Shown here: positions 46,971-54,467 of the stretch, piece by piece
Numbering within the stretch: the first letter of the stretch is position 1
Layout: each line of letters opens with the position of its first letter
Origin: Bradyrhizobium sp.
Lineage (GTDB): Bacteria; Pseudomonadota; Alphaproteobacteria; Rhizobiales; Xanthobacteraceae
Assembly (NCBI RefSeq): GCF_030697065.1
Contig: NZ_JAUYQU010000189.1
Location: forward strand, 1 to 64,000
Reading direction: 5' to 3'
Length of the DNA stretch: 64,000 nt
The notes under the pieces: generated by a model
Databases searched by the model: none
Seen by the model: only the letters and a program-made list of their open reading frames with translations
Told to the model about the DNA's origin: nothing
Made by a program: the position numbers and the translations under genes

Positions 46971-46977
46971 AATCAGC
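46950..46977. repeat. Direct repeat flanking the toxin-antitoxin cassette (left copy)
   Basis: This covers the end of recJ and seven bases beyond its stop codon. 25 of 28 positions match 47639-47666, including the shared run GATGATCCGGTAA. The pair brackets the RelE/Phd genes. Confidence 0.65.
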
Positions 46978-47017
46978 GCCGGTCTACCGGCCATTACCGG
47001 ACATTGACCTCAAGCTA

Positions 47018-47040
47018 TTCTGGCTATATTCTAGCCAGAA
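47018..47040. promoter_or_regulatory. Inverted repeat at toxin-antitoxin promoter, candidate operator
   Basis: The perfect 9-bp arms TTCTGGCTA and TAGCCAGAA surround a 5-base spacer, and the right arm ends on the first base of the toxin ATG. Autoregulation of toxin-antitoxin operons by the antitoxin or complex at such a site is usual for the family. Confidence 0.6.
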
Positions 47041-47333
47041 TGCCATTCGCCATTCTTTTGGCCCCCGAGGCCGTCGAGGACCTCAAGAGCCTGAAAGCGC
47101 ACGTTCGGGCCGATGTCCGGGCTGCGCTCGAATCGCATCTAAGGCATGAACCGAAAAGAGTGAGCCGAAGCCGGATCAAACAGTTGCGCGGGCTGCGCAA
47201 ACCGCAATACCGGCTTCGCGTTGGCGAGGTACGAATATTCTACGACGTAACTGAAACGACCGTCGAGATTTTGGCGATCGTGACCAAATCGGAGGCCCAG
47301 TCATGGCTCGCAGCGTTCGGAAATCCGGAGTGA
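47040..47333 (+). CDS. RelE/ParE family toxin
   Basis: A 97-residue type II toxin of the RelE/ParE superfamily. The protein starts MPFAILLAPEAVEDLKSL and has the typical basic middle (SRSRIKQLRGLRKPQYRLRVGEVRIFYDV), matching the LRVGxxRIxY core of the fold. The C-terminus VEILAIVTKSEAQ is also typical. RelE members cleave mRNA on ribosomes and ParE members inhibit gyrase; which applies is not clear. It overlaps the antitoxin gene by 31 bases, and the toxin comes first, the reverse of the most common order. Confidence 0.88.
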   Translation: MPFAILLAPEAVEDLKSLKAHVRADVRAALESHLRHEPKRVSRSRIKQLRGLRKPQYRLRVGEVRIFYDVTETTVEILAIVTKSEAQSWLAAFGNPE

Positions 47334-47578
47334 AGGCAGTTCCGCTCTCGGAGGTCAAGGATGACTTGTCCCGGTATCTTCGCGAAGCGGAGACGCAAGA
47401 GATAGTCATCACGCGTCACGGCAAACCGGCCGGGGTCCTGATCGGGTTCGAGTCAGAAGAGGACTGGTTTGAATACCGGCTCGAAAATGATCCGCGATTT
47501 TTACGCCGGATCGAACAGGCACGCGCTGGTCTGCAAGCAGGGCGCGGAGTTCGTCTGGAAGACGTCGAAACCGAATAG
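47303..47578 (+). CDS. Phd/YefM family antitoxin
   Basis: A 91-residue antitoxin. The N-terminal DNA-binding half has KAVPLSEVKDDLSRYLREAETQEIVITRHGKPAGVLI, the Phd/YefM signature. The acidic C-terminal half (ESEEDWFEYRLENDPRFLRR onward) would wrap and neutralise the toxin. It overlaps the toxin gene by 31 bases. The pair is probably bound at the inverted repeat at 47018-47040. Confidence 0.88.
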   Translation: MARSVRKSGVKAVPLSEVKDDLSRYLREAETQEIVITRHGKPAGVLIGFESEEDWFEYRLENDPRFLRRIEQARAGLQAGRGVRLEDVETE

Positions 47579-47638
47579 TGACTTGCCCAGTCGCTGCAGG
47601 CCGGGGATCGCTCGCCGTGCGGTGACCGAGTACACGAT

Positions 47639-47666
47639 GGCCCGGAGATGATCCGGTAAGACCAGC
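47639..47666. repeat. Direct repeat flanking the toxin-antitoxin cassette (right copy)
   Basis: An imperfect copy (25 of 28) of the recJ 3' end at 46950-46977. It is noncoding here and lies upstream of the SDR gene. Confidence 0.65.
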
Positions 47667-47691
47667 TACAACGATAACAACGGGAGTGGAA

Positions 47692-48501
47692 ATGACAGGG
47701 CAGGTTGAGGGCAAGGTCGCGCTGGTCACGGGCGGTTCGTCCGGCATTGGTGCTGCGGTCGCCGGGTTGCTGGCGCGCGAAGGCGCCAGGGTCGTTGTCA
47801 CCGATATCGATGATCTCAAGGGCCCCGAAATCGTCGCCGGCATCAAGAAGGCCGGACACGATGCGGTGTTCCTGCATCAGGATGTCACCAGCGAGTCGCG
47901 CTGGGAGGAAGTGGTGGCGGACGTCGGCAAGCGCTACGGCCGGCTCGATATCCTGGTGTCCAATGCCGGCATCGGAATATCGGTGCCGTCGATCGTGCAG
48001 ATGTCGCTGGAGGACTGGCGGCGGCAAACCGCGATCAACCTCGATGGAGTATTCCTATCGGTGAAGCACTCGCTGCCGCTGATGCGCCGGACCGGCGGCG
48101 GCTCGATTATCCTGATGTCGTCGCTGGCGGGTCTGCGCGGCGCGCAAACGCTGGCCGGCTATTGCGCGACCAAGGGCGGCGTGCGGCTGTTTGCCAAGGC
48201 GATCGCGATGGAATGCGCGTCCTTTGGCGACGGCATCCGGGTCAACTCGGTGCATCCGGGGATTATCGACACGCCGATCTGGGGCAAGATTCCGACGGAA
48301 GCATCGGGCAGCGGTCAAAACGCGCCGATCGATCCGGAAGAACGCGCCAGACTGGCGACGCCGCTCGGCCGTGCCGGCCACGCCATCGAAATCGCTAGCG
48401 GCGTGCTGTATCTGGCGTCCGATGCATCCCGCTACGTCACGGGAACGGAGCTGGTGATCGACGGCGGCATGAATGCCGGCGGGGCGGTGCGGCAAGGGTG
48501 A
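47692..48501 (+). CDS. SDR family oxidoreductase
   Basis: A 269-residue classical short-chain dehydrogenase. Cofactor motif TGGSSGIGAAVAGLLAREG, acidic TDIDD at the end of strand 2 (favouring NAD), SNAGIG, catalytic Ser in ILMSSLAGL, and Tyr-x-x-x-Lys in YCATKGGVRLF. The C-terminus ELVIDGGMNAGG is canonical. Substrate unknown. ATG 47692 follows a GGGAG site five bases away. It comes after the toxin-antitoxin cassette; a family E repeat begins 19 bases after its stop. Confidence 0.9.
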   Translation: MTGQVEGKVALVTGGSSGIGAAVAGLLAREGARVVVTDIDDLKGPEIVAGIKKAGHDAVFLHQDVTSESRWEEVVADVGKRYGRLDILVSNAGIGISVPSIVQMSLEDWRRQTAINLDGVFLSVKHSLPLMRRTGGGSIILMSSLAGLRGAQTLAGYCATKGGVRLFAKAIAMECASFGDGIRVNSVHPGIIDTPIWGKIPTEASGSGQNAPIDPEERARLATPLGRAGHAIEIASGVLYLASDASRYVTGTELVIDGGMNAGGAVRQG

Positions 48502-48520
48502 GGCAGGGGTGGGCACCACC

Positions 48521-48607
48521 GTCATTCCGGGGCATCGCGCAGCGATGAACCCGGAATCTGGAGATAAGGGAGATTCCGGGTTCGCGCCAAGGCGCGCCTG
48601 GAATGAC
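48521..48607. repeat. Intergenic palindromic repeat, family E (copy 4)
   Basis: It starts GTCATTCCGGGG and ends CCTGGAATGAC. The central palindrome is split by an 11-base insertion (GAACCCGGAATCT ... AGATTCCGGGTTC, 48547-48583). Confidence 0.7.
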
Positions 48608-48624
48608 GGAGCCTGGAATGAGAT

Positions 48625-49860
48625 CTATCCGCCCTGCCGCAACCGCGCGAGCACCTTGAGCCCGCCATAACCGTCCGCCGGCACCAGTCCCATCCTGGTC
48701 TGATAGGCCTTGACCGCCTTCATGGTGTCGTTGCCGACGCGGCCGTCGGTGCCGCCGGTGTCGAACCCGGCTTTGGTCAGGCGGGTCTGCATCTCCTGTA
48801 TTTCGGCGAGCGTCATGACGCGCTCGGAGCCGGGGAATGGCTGGATGAAGGGCGGGCCGCCCAAAATGCGGTCGCCGAGATGGCAGATCGCCAGCGCGTA
48901 ATTCATCGAGGGGTTGTAGCTGCGCACCGCATAGAAATTCGGTCCGAGCAGGAACGCCGGGCCGCCGTCAACCGGCACCCACATCTTCGCCGAAGCGTTC
49001 GGCTGCGGAAACGGCTGGCCGTCGGCGCGCTTCACGCCGGCGCTGGCCCATGCCGCGTAGGTTCGGTTGCCGCTGGCGGCGGCGCCCGATGCCCGCACCT
49101 CGAAGCCCCAATGCTCGCCGCGGCGATACTTGCCGCGATTGAGCAAATAGCGCGCGCTGGAGCCGAGCGCGTCGTCGGGCTTGCCGAACGGCGACACGCG
49201 TCCGTCCTTGTCGTAGTCGGTGCCGACATTGAGCCAGACTTCCGGCATCCACTGGGTATGGCCCATCGCGCCGGCCCATGAGCCGCGCATCTCCTCCGGC
49301 GTGCCCCAGCCGCGATCGACGATTTTCAGTGCGTTGATCAGCTCGGTTTCCCAATAGGCGCGGCGGCGCGGCTCGTTCCAGGCCAATGCCGCCAGCGAGG
49401 GAAATACCGGGCGCATATGGTTCTGCTGCACCAGGGGATCGCCATAGGCGGACTCGACGCCCCACAGCGCCAGCAGCGTGCCGCGCTCGACCCCGTAATC
49501 GCGTTCGATCCGGGAAAACAGCGCCTCGTGCTGGCGCAGCGCTTCCTTGCCGGCGGTGATGCGCCAGTCCGAGGCGCGGCGATTGACGTATTGCCAGATC
49601 TGTTCGTGGAATTCAGGCTGCTTCGCCATCTGTTTGAACACGGACATGTCGGGCTCGAGGCCACCCATGACGCGGGTGTAGGTCGCATCCGAAACGCCCT
49701 TTGCCAGCGCTCGGGCGCGAAAACCGTCGCGCCACTGGCTGAAGCCGGGTGGGGCTGCGGCGAACGCCGCAGGGGAAAGCGCGAACAGGGCGCCTGCGCC
49801 AAGGCCCGAGAGCAGCACGGCGCGACGGGTCGGGGTGGTGGGAGAATCAGAGTTTTTCAT
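48625..49860 (-). CDS. Lytic murein transglycosylase, MltB type, with peptidoglycan-binding domain
   Basis: A 411-residue periplasmic enzyme that cleaves the glycan strands of murein. It has a Tat-like signal (TPTRRAVLLSGLGAGALFAL, twin Arg at 12-13) and an SLT_2/MltB domain with ALWGVESAYGD holding the catalytic Glu136. Family blocks are GSWAGAMGHTQWMPEVWL, YDKDGR and NPSMNYALAICHLGD. A C-terminal peptidoglycan-binding domain of type 1 follows (EIQEMQTRLTKAGFDTGG, then VGNDTMKAVKAYQ). It is convergent with the SDR gene. Confidence 0.93.
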   Translation of the reverse strand: MKNSDSPTTPTRRAVLLSGLGAGALFALSPAAFAAAPPGFSQWRDGFRARALAKGVSDATYTRVMGGLEPDMSVFKQMAKQPEFHEQIWQYVNRRASDWRITAGKEALRQHEALFSRIERDYGVERGTLLALWGVESAYGDPLVQQNHMRPVFPSLAALAWNEPRRRAYWETELINALKIVDRGWGTPEEMRGSWAGAMGHTQWMPEVWLNVGTDYDKDGRVSPFGKPDDALGSSARYLLNRGKYRRGEHWGFEVRASGAAASGNRTYAAWASAGVKRADGQPFPQPNASAKMWVPVDGGPAFLLGPNFYAVRSYNPSMNYALAICHLGDRILGGPPFIQPFPGSERVMTLAEIQEMQTRLTKAGFDTGGTDGRVGNDTMKAVKAYQTRMGLVPADGYGGLKVLARLRQGG

Positions 49861-49916
49861 CGGGACAGTCTACCGGCCGGGAAGGCAGCTTGGCAGAGGG
49901 CAATGCGCCGCTGGAA

Positions 49917-50504
49917 CTAGCGATCCTGCTGCAGATCTGCGGCAATTTGGGCCAGCCAGTGCCGAACGGTGGTTTGCGCCCTGGCGCCGAGCCCCGAGAC
50001 CAGCTGCCGCTCCACCGCCCGGACCGGACTGCGGCATTTGTCGAGCAGGGTGCCGCCGCGGCGGGTCAGCGTCCATTGCAGCACGCGGCCGTGCACCGGG
50101 TGGGGCGTATTGCGGATGGCACCGTCGCGTTCGAGGTTGCGGATGATGACGCCGACGGTCTGCGGGGTCAGCAGCGCCACCCGCGCGAGGTCCGCGCCCG
50201 ACAGGCCGGGATAGGCCCGCAGCATGGTCAGGACGGCGAATTGTGGGGGAGTGACGCCGAGATCGGCCAGCCGCCGTTCCAGCGTCAGCCGGGTCGCGGC
50301 CTGGGCCTGCCGCAGGAGGTAGGCGAGGTGGCCCTGTTCCCCGCGCTTGCCCTTGCCGGGTTGCGGTGGCCGGACCCCGGCGGGATCGGGAGCCGGACGG
50401 GATTTTTGCCGGCGCGGCGCGGATTTTGCCGCGGCACCCGATTTTCGCCGTTTCGCCGTCTTTCGGCCGGAGCGCGATTTTGCCGGTGTGCTTATCTTGC
50501 GCAT
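49917..50504 (-). CDS. MarR family transcriptional regulator
   Basis: A 195-residue regulator. The first ~65 residues are a Lys/Arg/Ser/Pro-rich basic tail. They are followed by a MarR winged helix-turn-helix: LAYLLRQAQAATRLTLERRL, then LGVTPPQFAVLTMLRAYPGLSGADLARVALLTPQTVGVIIRNLERDGAI (recognition helix near residues 120-140) and the wing containing RVLQWTLTRRGGTLL. It is divergent from an AhpD-like gene, with two palindromes between them, the usual layout for a MarR repressor controlling itself and its neighbour. ATG 50504 starts the basic tail. Confidence 0.9.
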   Translation of the reverse strand: MRKISTPAKSRSGRKTAKRRKSGAAAKSAPRRQKSRPAPDPAGVRPPQPGKGKRGEQGHLAYLLRQAQAATRLTLERRLADLGVTPPQFAVLTMLRAYPGLSGADLARVALLTPQTVGVIIRNLERDGAIRNTPHPVHGRVLQWTLTRRGGTLLDKCRSPVRAVERQLVSGLGARAQTTVRHWLAQIAADLQQDR

Positions 50505-50506
50505 AA

Positions 50507-50541
50507 TATAAGTACTCTTATAATGTATCAGCACACTGATA
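50507..50541. promoter_or_regulatory. Two palindromes between marR and ahpD-like gene, candidate operators
   Basis: TATAAG-tact-CTTATA at 50507-50522 and TATCAG-caca-CTGATA at 50526-50541 are each perfect 6-bp inverted repeats with 4-base spacers. Their half-sites are similar and they lie in an AT-rich promoter region. This matches how MarR dimers bind, but binding is inferred. Confidence 0.55.
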
Positions 50542-50557
50542 ACATGAGGTAATGAAG

Positions 50558-51037
50558 ATGTCACATGCGCGCAGCGAATATGCGGACTTCAAGGCGCTGG
50601 CGCCGGATGTCTTCGAAACGGTGCTCGCGCTCGGCCAGTTCGCCGCCACCGCCGGACTCGATACGCAACTGCTCGAACTGGTCAAGCTGCGGGCCTCGCA
50701 GATCAACGGCTGCGCCTTCTGCGTGCAATATCACACCCTGCAGGGCGAGAAATTCGGTGTGTCGGCGGACAAGCTGAACCTCGTCGTTGTATGGCGCGAA
50801 GCACAGCTGTTCTCGGCACGGGAGCGCGCGGCTCTGGCATGGACCGAGGCGTTGACGGTGCTGGCGGGCGGCGTGAGCGACGAGGTCTATGCGCAGGCGA
50901 CCGCCGAGTTTTCCGAAAAGGAGCTGACCTACCTGACGTCCGCGATCGCGTCGATCAATGTCTGGAACAGGTTCGGCGCCAGCTATCGCTGGACGCCGTT
51001 GGCGCGGCCATCGGTGCAGAAGGCCGCGGCATCATAG
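50558..51037 (+). CDS. Carboxymuconolactone decarboxylase / AhpD-like alkylhydroperoxidase family protein
   Basis: A 159-residue AhpD-fold protein. The core is LVKLRASQINGCAFCVQYHTLQGEKFGVS, containing the redox Cys-x-x-Cys (CAFC) and a proton-relay His, as in AhpD-like peroxidases. The later helix ARERAALAWTEALTVL is the other family hallmark. It probably protects against peroxides or reactive electrophiles. ATG 50558 is preferred over ATG 50552 because the GAGG site is then eight bases away. It is divergent from the MarR regulator, its likely controller. Confidence 0.9.
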   Translation: MSHARSEYADFKALAPDVFETVLALGQFAATAGLDTQLLELVKLRASQINGCAFCVQYHTLQGEKFGVSADKLNLVVVWREAQLFSARERAALAWTEALTVLAGGVSDEVYAQATAEFSEKELTYLTSAIASINVWNRFGASYRWTPLARPSVQKAAAS

Positions 51038-51040
51038 CGA

Positions 51041-52672
51041 TCAGTTCTCGCCGCCTTCCCTGGCATCCGGCTGACGAGGAACATCCTTCGGCGACGCATT
51101 CGCCACGGCGGACGCCGACGGCGCCCCTGGCCCGGTCAGGCGCCCGCGGCCGCGGATCAGGCGTTCATAGGCCGAGATCAGGGTGACGTAAGGGTTGACC
51201 CAGAGCCAGCCGTCGCGCGTAAACACCTGCACGTCGAAATGCAGGTGGCGACTGGTGCCGTTGGGATAGTCGAGGTAATTCGACACCACGCCGAATCGTT
51301 CGCCTTCCGCGACGATGCGTCCGTTCAGGACGCCGTCGGAATCGAGGCGTGACGGATCCATGTGCATGTAGCGAAAGCGGACATGTTCGGTGCGGCTGTT
51401 GACCTGCAGCGTTACCGCCTGCTGCTTCGGCGAACGGATCACGGCACTGTCGCGGACCGCGACCACCCCCTGCTGCCTGGGATCGCACTTGTCGCCGGCT
51501 TCGCTTGCGCCATCGCATTCGCCGGCGCGGATATCCTGCCCCTGGTGGCCAAAGCCGCCGGCGCATTGGCCGACGCCGAAACTGCGGGCCTCGCAGAAAT
51601 TATCCTGCCAGGGATAGCCTGAATTCTGGCCCGTCCTGCCGCCGGCCGCCTCGTCGTTTGTCTCGCGCGCCCTGCGCTTCATGAAGGATTGCGAATGCGC
51701 GAAGGCCGGGGCCTTCTCCAGCGGGAAGCGGATCTGCGAATAGGCTGTGAAGTCGGCGCGGCCGCCGTGCTTGCGGAAGCCGGTATTGGCGATGATGTCG
51801 CCGGCCGGCCGATAGCTGAAATCCGGCGAGCGTTGCGCCGGCCGTTCGGCGACACCGGAAGGCAGGTCCAGCCGCGGTCGCGATGGCAGGCCGCCGGCGA
51901 GGCGCAGCGCTTTCAGGAAACGTTCGGCGACGGGATAGGCCTCGCGGCAGGCCAGCCGCCGTGCGCGCGGCACCGAGTCGAGGCACTGGATCGACACCAC
52001 GTAAGGCACGCCGAAACGCGTGAAAGCATAGCGCACATAGCCTTCCCGGATGAAACGGCGCAGGTCGGGGAAGTCCGCCACAAGCGACTTCACCGGCTCG
52101 CCCTTGCCGCCAAGGGGATCGCCAATCTGGTAGATCAGGCTGGATCCGGTGATCTGCACTTCGACCGGCCTGGCGAACGTCCGCTGTGGCATGCCTTCGC
52201 CGGCGCCGGGCTCGAGCGAAAACACCGCGTTGTAGCCAGCGGGGCCGGCGTCGAACAGGTCGACGGGCCGGAAGTCGGCCTGATAGTGCGCCGGCGACGG
52301 GCCCGGCGGCACGCCGTTCAGCCTGGCATCGAGATACGCCGCGGTGTCGAATGGCAGCAGGACCGGCACGTGGCTTCGCCCGATCCCGCCGAAGATCGGC
52401 GATATCGCCGCATTCAACTGTACCAGCGCCGGCATGGTGCGCGGATCGTAGGCCGGCAACCGACGCTGGCCTGAGAACGTGAAGGTGGAAGCAACCGCCG
52501 GGCGGGCGTTCAGTTCGGTTCTGAGCTGGTCGAGGGCCGCGCGCCATTCGACAGGCACGGCTGAAACCGCCGGTGTCCGGAACTCATCGGCGATCGCAAC
52601 AGCCATGCCGGCCGGGAGCAAAACGAAAGATGCCAGCCAACGCGAAACGAACCGGACAGCCTTCGTAGCCAA
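51041..52672 (-). CDS. M23 family peptidase-like secreted protein
   Basis: A 543-residue protein with a Sec signal peptide (about residues 8-28, ending near AVAIADE). A long N-terminal region of ~330 residues has no family that I recognise. A C-terminal LytM-like domain carries FGHQGQDIRAG (the HxxxD zinc motif) and SRHLHFDVQV (HxH), with VRFRYMHMDPS between, so the metal site looks complete. A four-cysteine stretch (NFCEARSFGVGQCAGG, GECDGASEAGDKCDP) suggests disulphides in the periplasm. A role in peptidoglycan turnover is likely but not shown. It is convergent with the AhpD-like gene, with a 3-base gap. Confidence 0.82.
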   Translation of the reverse strand: MATKAVRFVSRWLASFVLLPAGMAVAIADEFRTPAVSAVPVEWRAALDQLRTELNARPAVASTFTFSGQRRLPAYDPRTMPALVQLNAAISPIFGGIGRSHVPVLLPFDTAAYLDARLNGVPPGPSPAHYQADFRPVDLFDAGPAGYNAVFSLEPGAGEGMPQRTFARPVEVQITGSSLIYQIGDPLGGKGEPVKSLVADFPDLRRFIREGYVRYAFTRFGVPYVVSIQCLDSVPRARRLACREAYPVAERFLKALRLAGGLPSRPRLDLPSGVAERPAQRSPDFSYRPAGDIIANTGFRKHGGRADFTAYSQIRFPLEKAPAFAHSQSFMKRRARETNDEAAGGRTGQNSGYPWQDNFCEARSFGVGQCAGGFGHQGQDIRAGECDGASEAGDKCDPRQQGVVAVRDSAVIRSPKQQAVTLQVNSRTEHVRFRYMHMDPSRLDSDGVLNGRIVAEGERFGVVSNYLDYPNGTSRHLHFDVQVFTRDGWLWVNPYVTLISAYERLIRGRGRLTGPGAPSASAVANASPKDVPRQPDAREGGEN

Positions 52673-52709
52673 TGCGTCGCCTCCTGCCGGCAGGATTGAG
52701 CGCCCCGGC

Positions 52710-53276
52710 CTAATCCTTGGCGCGTTCGACGTAGGATCCGTCCTCGGTCATCACCACAATCCGGGTTCCGACGCCGATATGCGGCGGCACGTTGGTGCGC
52801 AGACCGTTGGAAAGGATCGCAGGCTTGTAGGAGGACGACGCGGTCTGGCCCTTGGTGACCGGTTCGGTTTCCACGACTTCCAGCGTCGCGCGCTGCGGCA
52901 TCTGGATCGCGACCGGAATGGCGCCGTGAAGCGAAAGCTTGACGGTCATGTTTTCCTGCAGGAAGGCCTTGGCGGTGCCGATCACATCCTTCGGCACCTG
53001 AACCTGATCGTAATTGTCGTTATTCATGAAGTGAAAGCCGTCGGCGTCTTCATAGAGGTAGTTGAAATTCTGGTCCTCGATGGTCGCCTTCTCCACTTGG
53101 TCCGTGGTCTTGTAGCGCTCGGAAATCTTCACCCCGTCGCTGATTCGGCGCATTTCGATCTGGCTGACCGGAGTTCCCTTGCCGGGGTGGATGTTCTCGG
53201 CGGTCAGAACCACGTAAAGCTTGCCGTCTTGCTCGATGACGTTGCCCTTGCGAATAGAACTGGCGATGACTTTCAA
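52710..53276 (-). CDS. efp: Translation elongation factor P
   Basis: A 188-residue EF-P that rescues ribosomes stalled at polyproline. The N-terminal KOW-like domain starts [23 protein letters not shown]; the acceptor Lys33 lies in [11 protein letters not shown], the site modified by beta-lysylation in E. coli (Lys34). Two OB domains follow, ending with [15 protein letters not shown]. Both modifying enzymes, EpmA and EpmB, are encoded next to it in the divergent direction, so this EF-P is very probably lysylated. The start is TTG at 53276: it gives the exact family length, and no ATG is near. TTG may keep expression modest. Confidence 0.95.
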   Translation of the reverse strand: MKVIASSIRKGNVIEQDGKLYVVLTAENIHPGKGTPVSQIEMRRISDGVKISERYKTTDQVEKATIEDQNFNYLYEDADGFHFMNNDNYDQVQVPKDVIGTAKAFLQENMTVKLSLHGAIPVAIQMPQRATLEVVETEPVTKGQTASSSYKPAILSNGLRTNVPPHIGVGTRIVVMTEDGSYVERAKD

Positions 53277-53414
53277 GGCTGTTTTTCCCGATATTCTGGC
53301 CCCGGCCCGATCCGGACAAGGGCGTCCCGGGGCCGTAGAGGCGGTTTCGGGCTGCAACATACTGATTTTGCCGGTCGATGCCAGCAGTTTGCAGCCCGAC
53401 GGGGTGGCCCACTG

Positions 53415-54467
53415 ATGCCCGAAACCGGCCGAATTTCGCCCTGGTGGACGCCCGAGCGGCATGCCGACGTCAGGCCGTTTCTCGCCGCGCGGAGCACCAT
53501 TGTCCGGGCCGTTCGCAACTGGTTCGACGCGCAGGGTTTTGCCGAAGTCGAGACCGGGATTCTACAGGTTTCCCCGGGGAATGAGACCCATCTGCATGCG
53601 CCCCGCACCGAACTGACGGGCGCCGACGGCCAGCGGGCCACCCGCTATTTGCGTACCTCGCCGGAATTCGCCTGCAAGAAATTGCTGGCGGCCGGAGAGA
53701 CAAAGATTTTCGAGTTGGCGCGGGTATTCCGCGACCGCGAGCGCGGAGACCTGCATCTGCCTGAATTCACCATGCTGGAATGGTACCGCGCCGGTGCCGG
53801 CTACGACGCCGTGATGGCCGACAGCATCATGATCATTGCAAATGCCGCGCAGGCGACGGGTATCGGGAAATTTTCCTTTCGCGGCAGGACCGCCGATCCG
53901 CTTGCCGAACCCGAATTGCTGACCGTCGCGGCGGCATTCGAACGCTTTGCCGGCTTCGATCTGCTCGCCACTGTCACGGACGGCCACGGCGACCGCGCCG
54001 CATTGGCGGCAGCGGCAAACGCGCGGGTCCGGATATCGGATGACGACACCTGGTCCGACATTTTCAGCAAAGTACTGGTCCAGCATGTCGAGCCGGGATT
54101 GGGGCAGGGGCGCTTGACCGTCCTGTTCGAATACCCGGCGCCGGAGGCGGCGCTGGCACGGACGAAACCGTCCGATCCACGCGTCGCCGAGCGCTTTGAG
54201 ATTTATGCCTGCGGCGTTGAACTCGCCAATGGCTTTGGCGAATTGACCGACGCGCGGGAACAGCGCCATCGCTTCACCGAGGCGATGGACGAAAAGCAGC
54301 GGCGCTATGGCGAACGCTATCCGCTGGACGAGGATTTTCTCGCCGCGGTCGGGCGGATGCCGCAGGCCAGCGGCGTGGCACTCGGTTTCGACCGGCTGGT
54401 GATGCTGGCCAGCGGCGCTCTACGGATCGATCAGGTGGTATGGACACCGCCGGCAGGTGAGGCATGA
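53415..54467 (+). CDS. epmA: EF-P--(R)-beta-lysine ligase EpmA (PoxA/GenX)
   Basis: A 350-residue class II lysyl-tRNA-synthetase paralogue without the anticodon-binding domain; it attaches (R)-beta-lysine to EF-P Lys33. Motif 2 region [18 protein letters not shown] with [26 protein letters not shown], and motif 3 [15 protein letters not shown], are clear. The shared LysRS start is [21 protein letters not shown] 53415 is used: the much longer open frame upstream is a shadow of efp. It overlaps epmB by four bases (ATGA). Transcription diverges from efp across 138 bases. Confidence 0.95.
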   Translation: MPETGRISPWWTPERHADVRPFLAARSTIVRAVRNWFDAQGFAEVETGILQVSPGNETHLHAPRTELTGADGQRATRYLRTSPEFACKKLLAAGETKIFELARVFRDRERGDLHLPEFTMLEWYRAGAGYDAVMADSIMIIANAAQATGIGKFSFRGRTADPLAEPELLTVAAAFERFAGFDLLATVTDGHGDRAALAAAANARVRISDDDTWSDIFSKVLVQHVEPGLGQGRLTVLFEYPAPEAALARTKPSDPRVAERFEIYACGVELANGFGELTDAREQRHRFTEAMDEKQRRYGERYPLDEDFLAAVGRMPQASGVALGFDRLVMLASGALRIDQVVWTPPAGEA

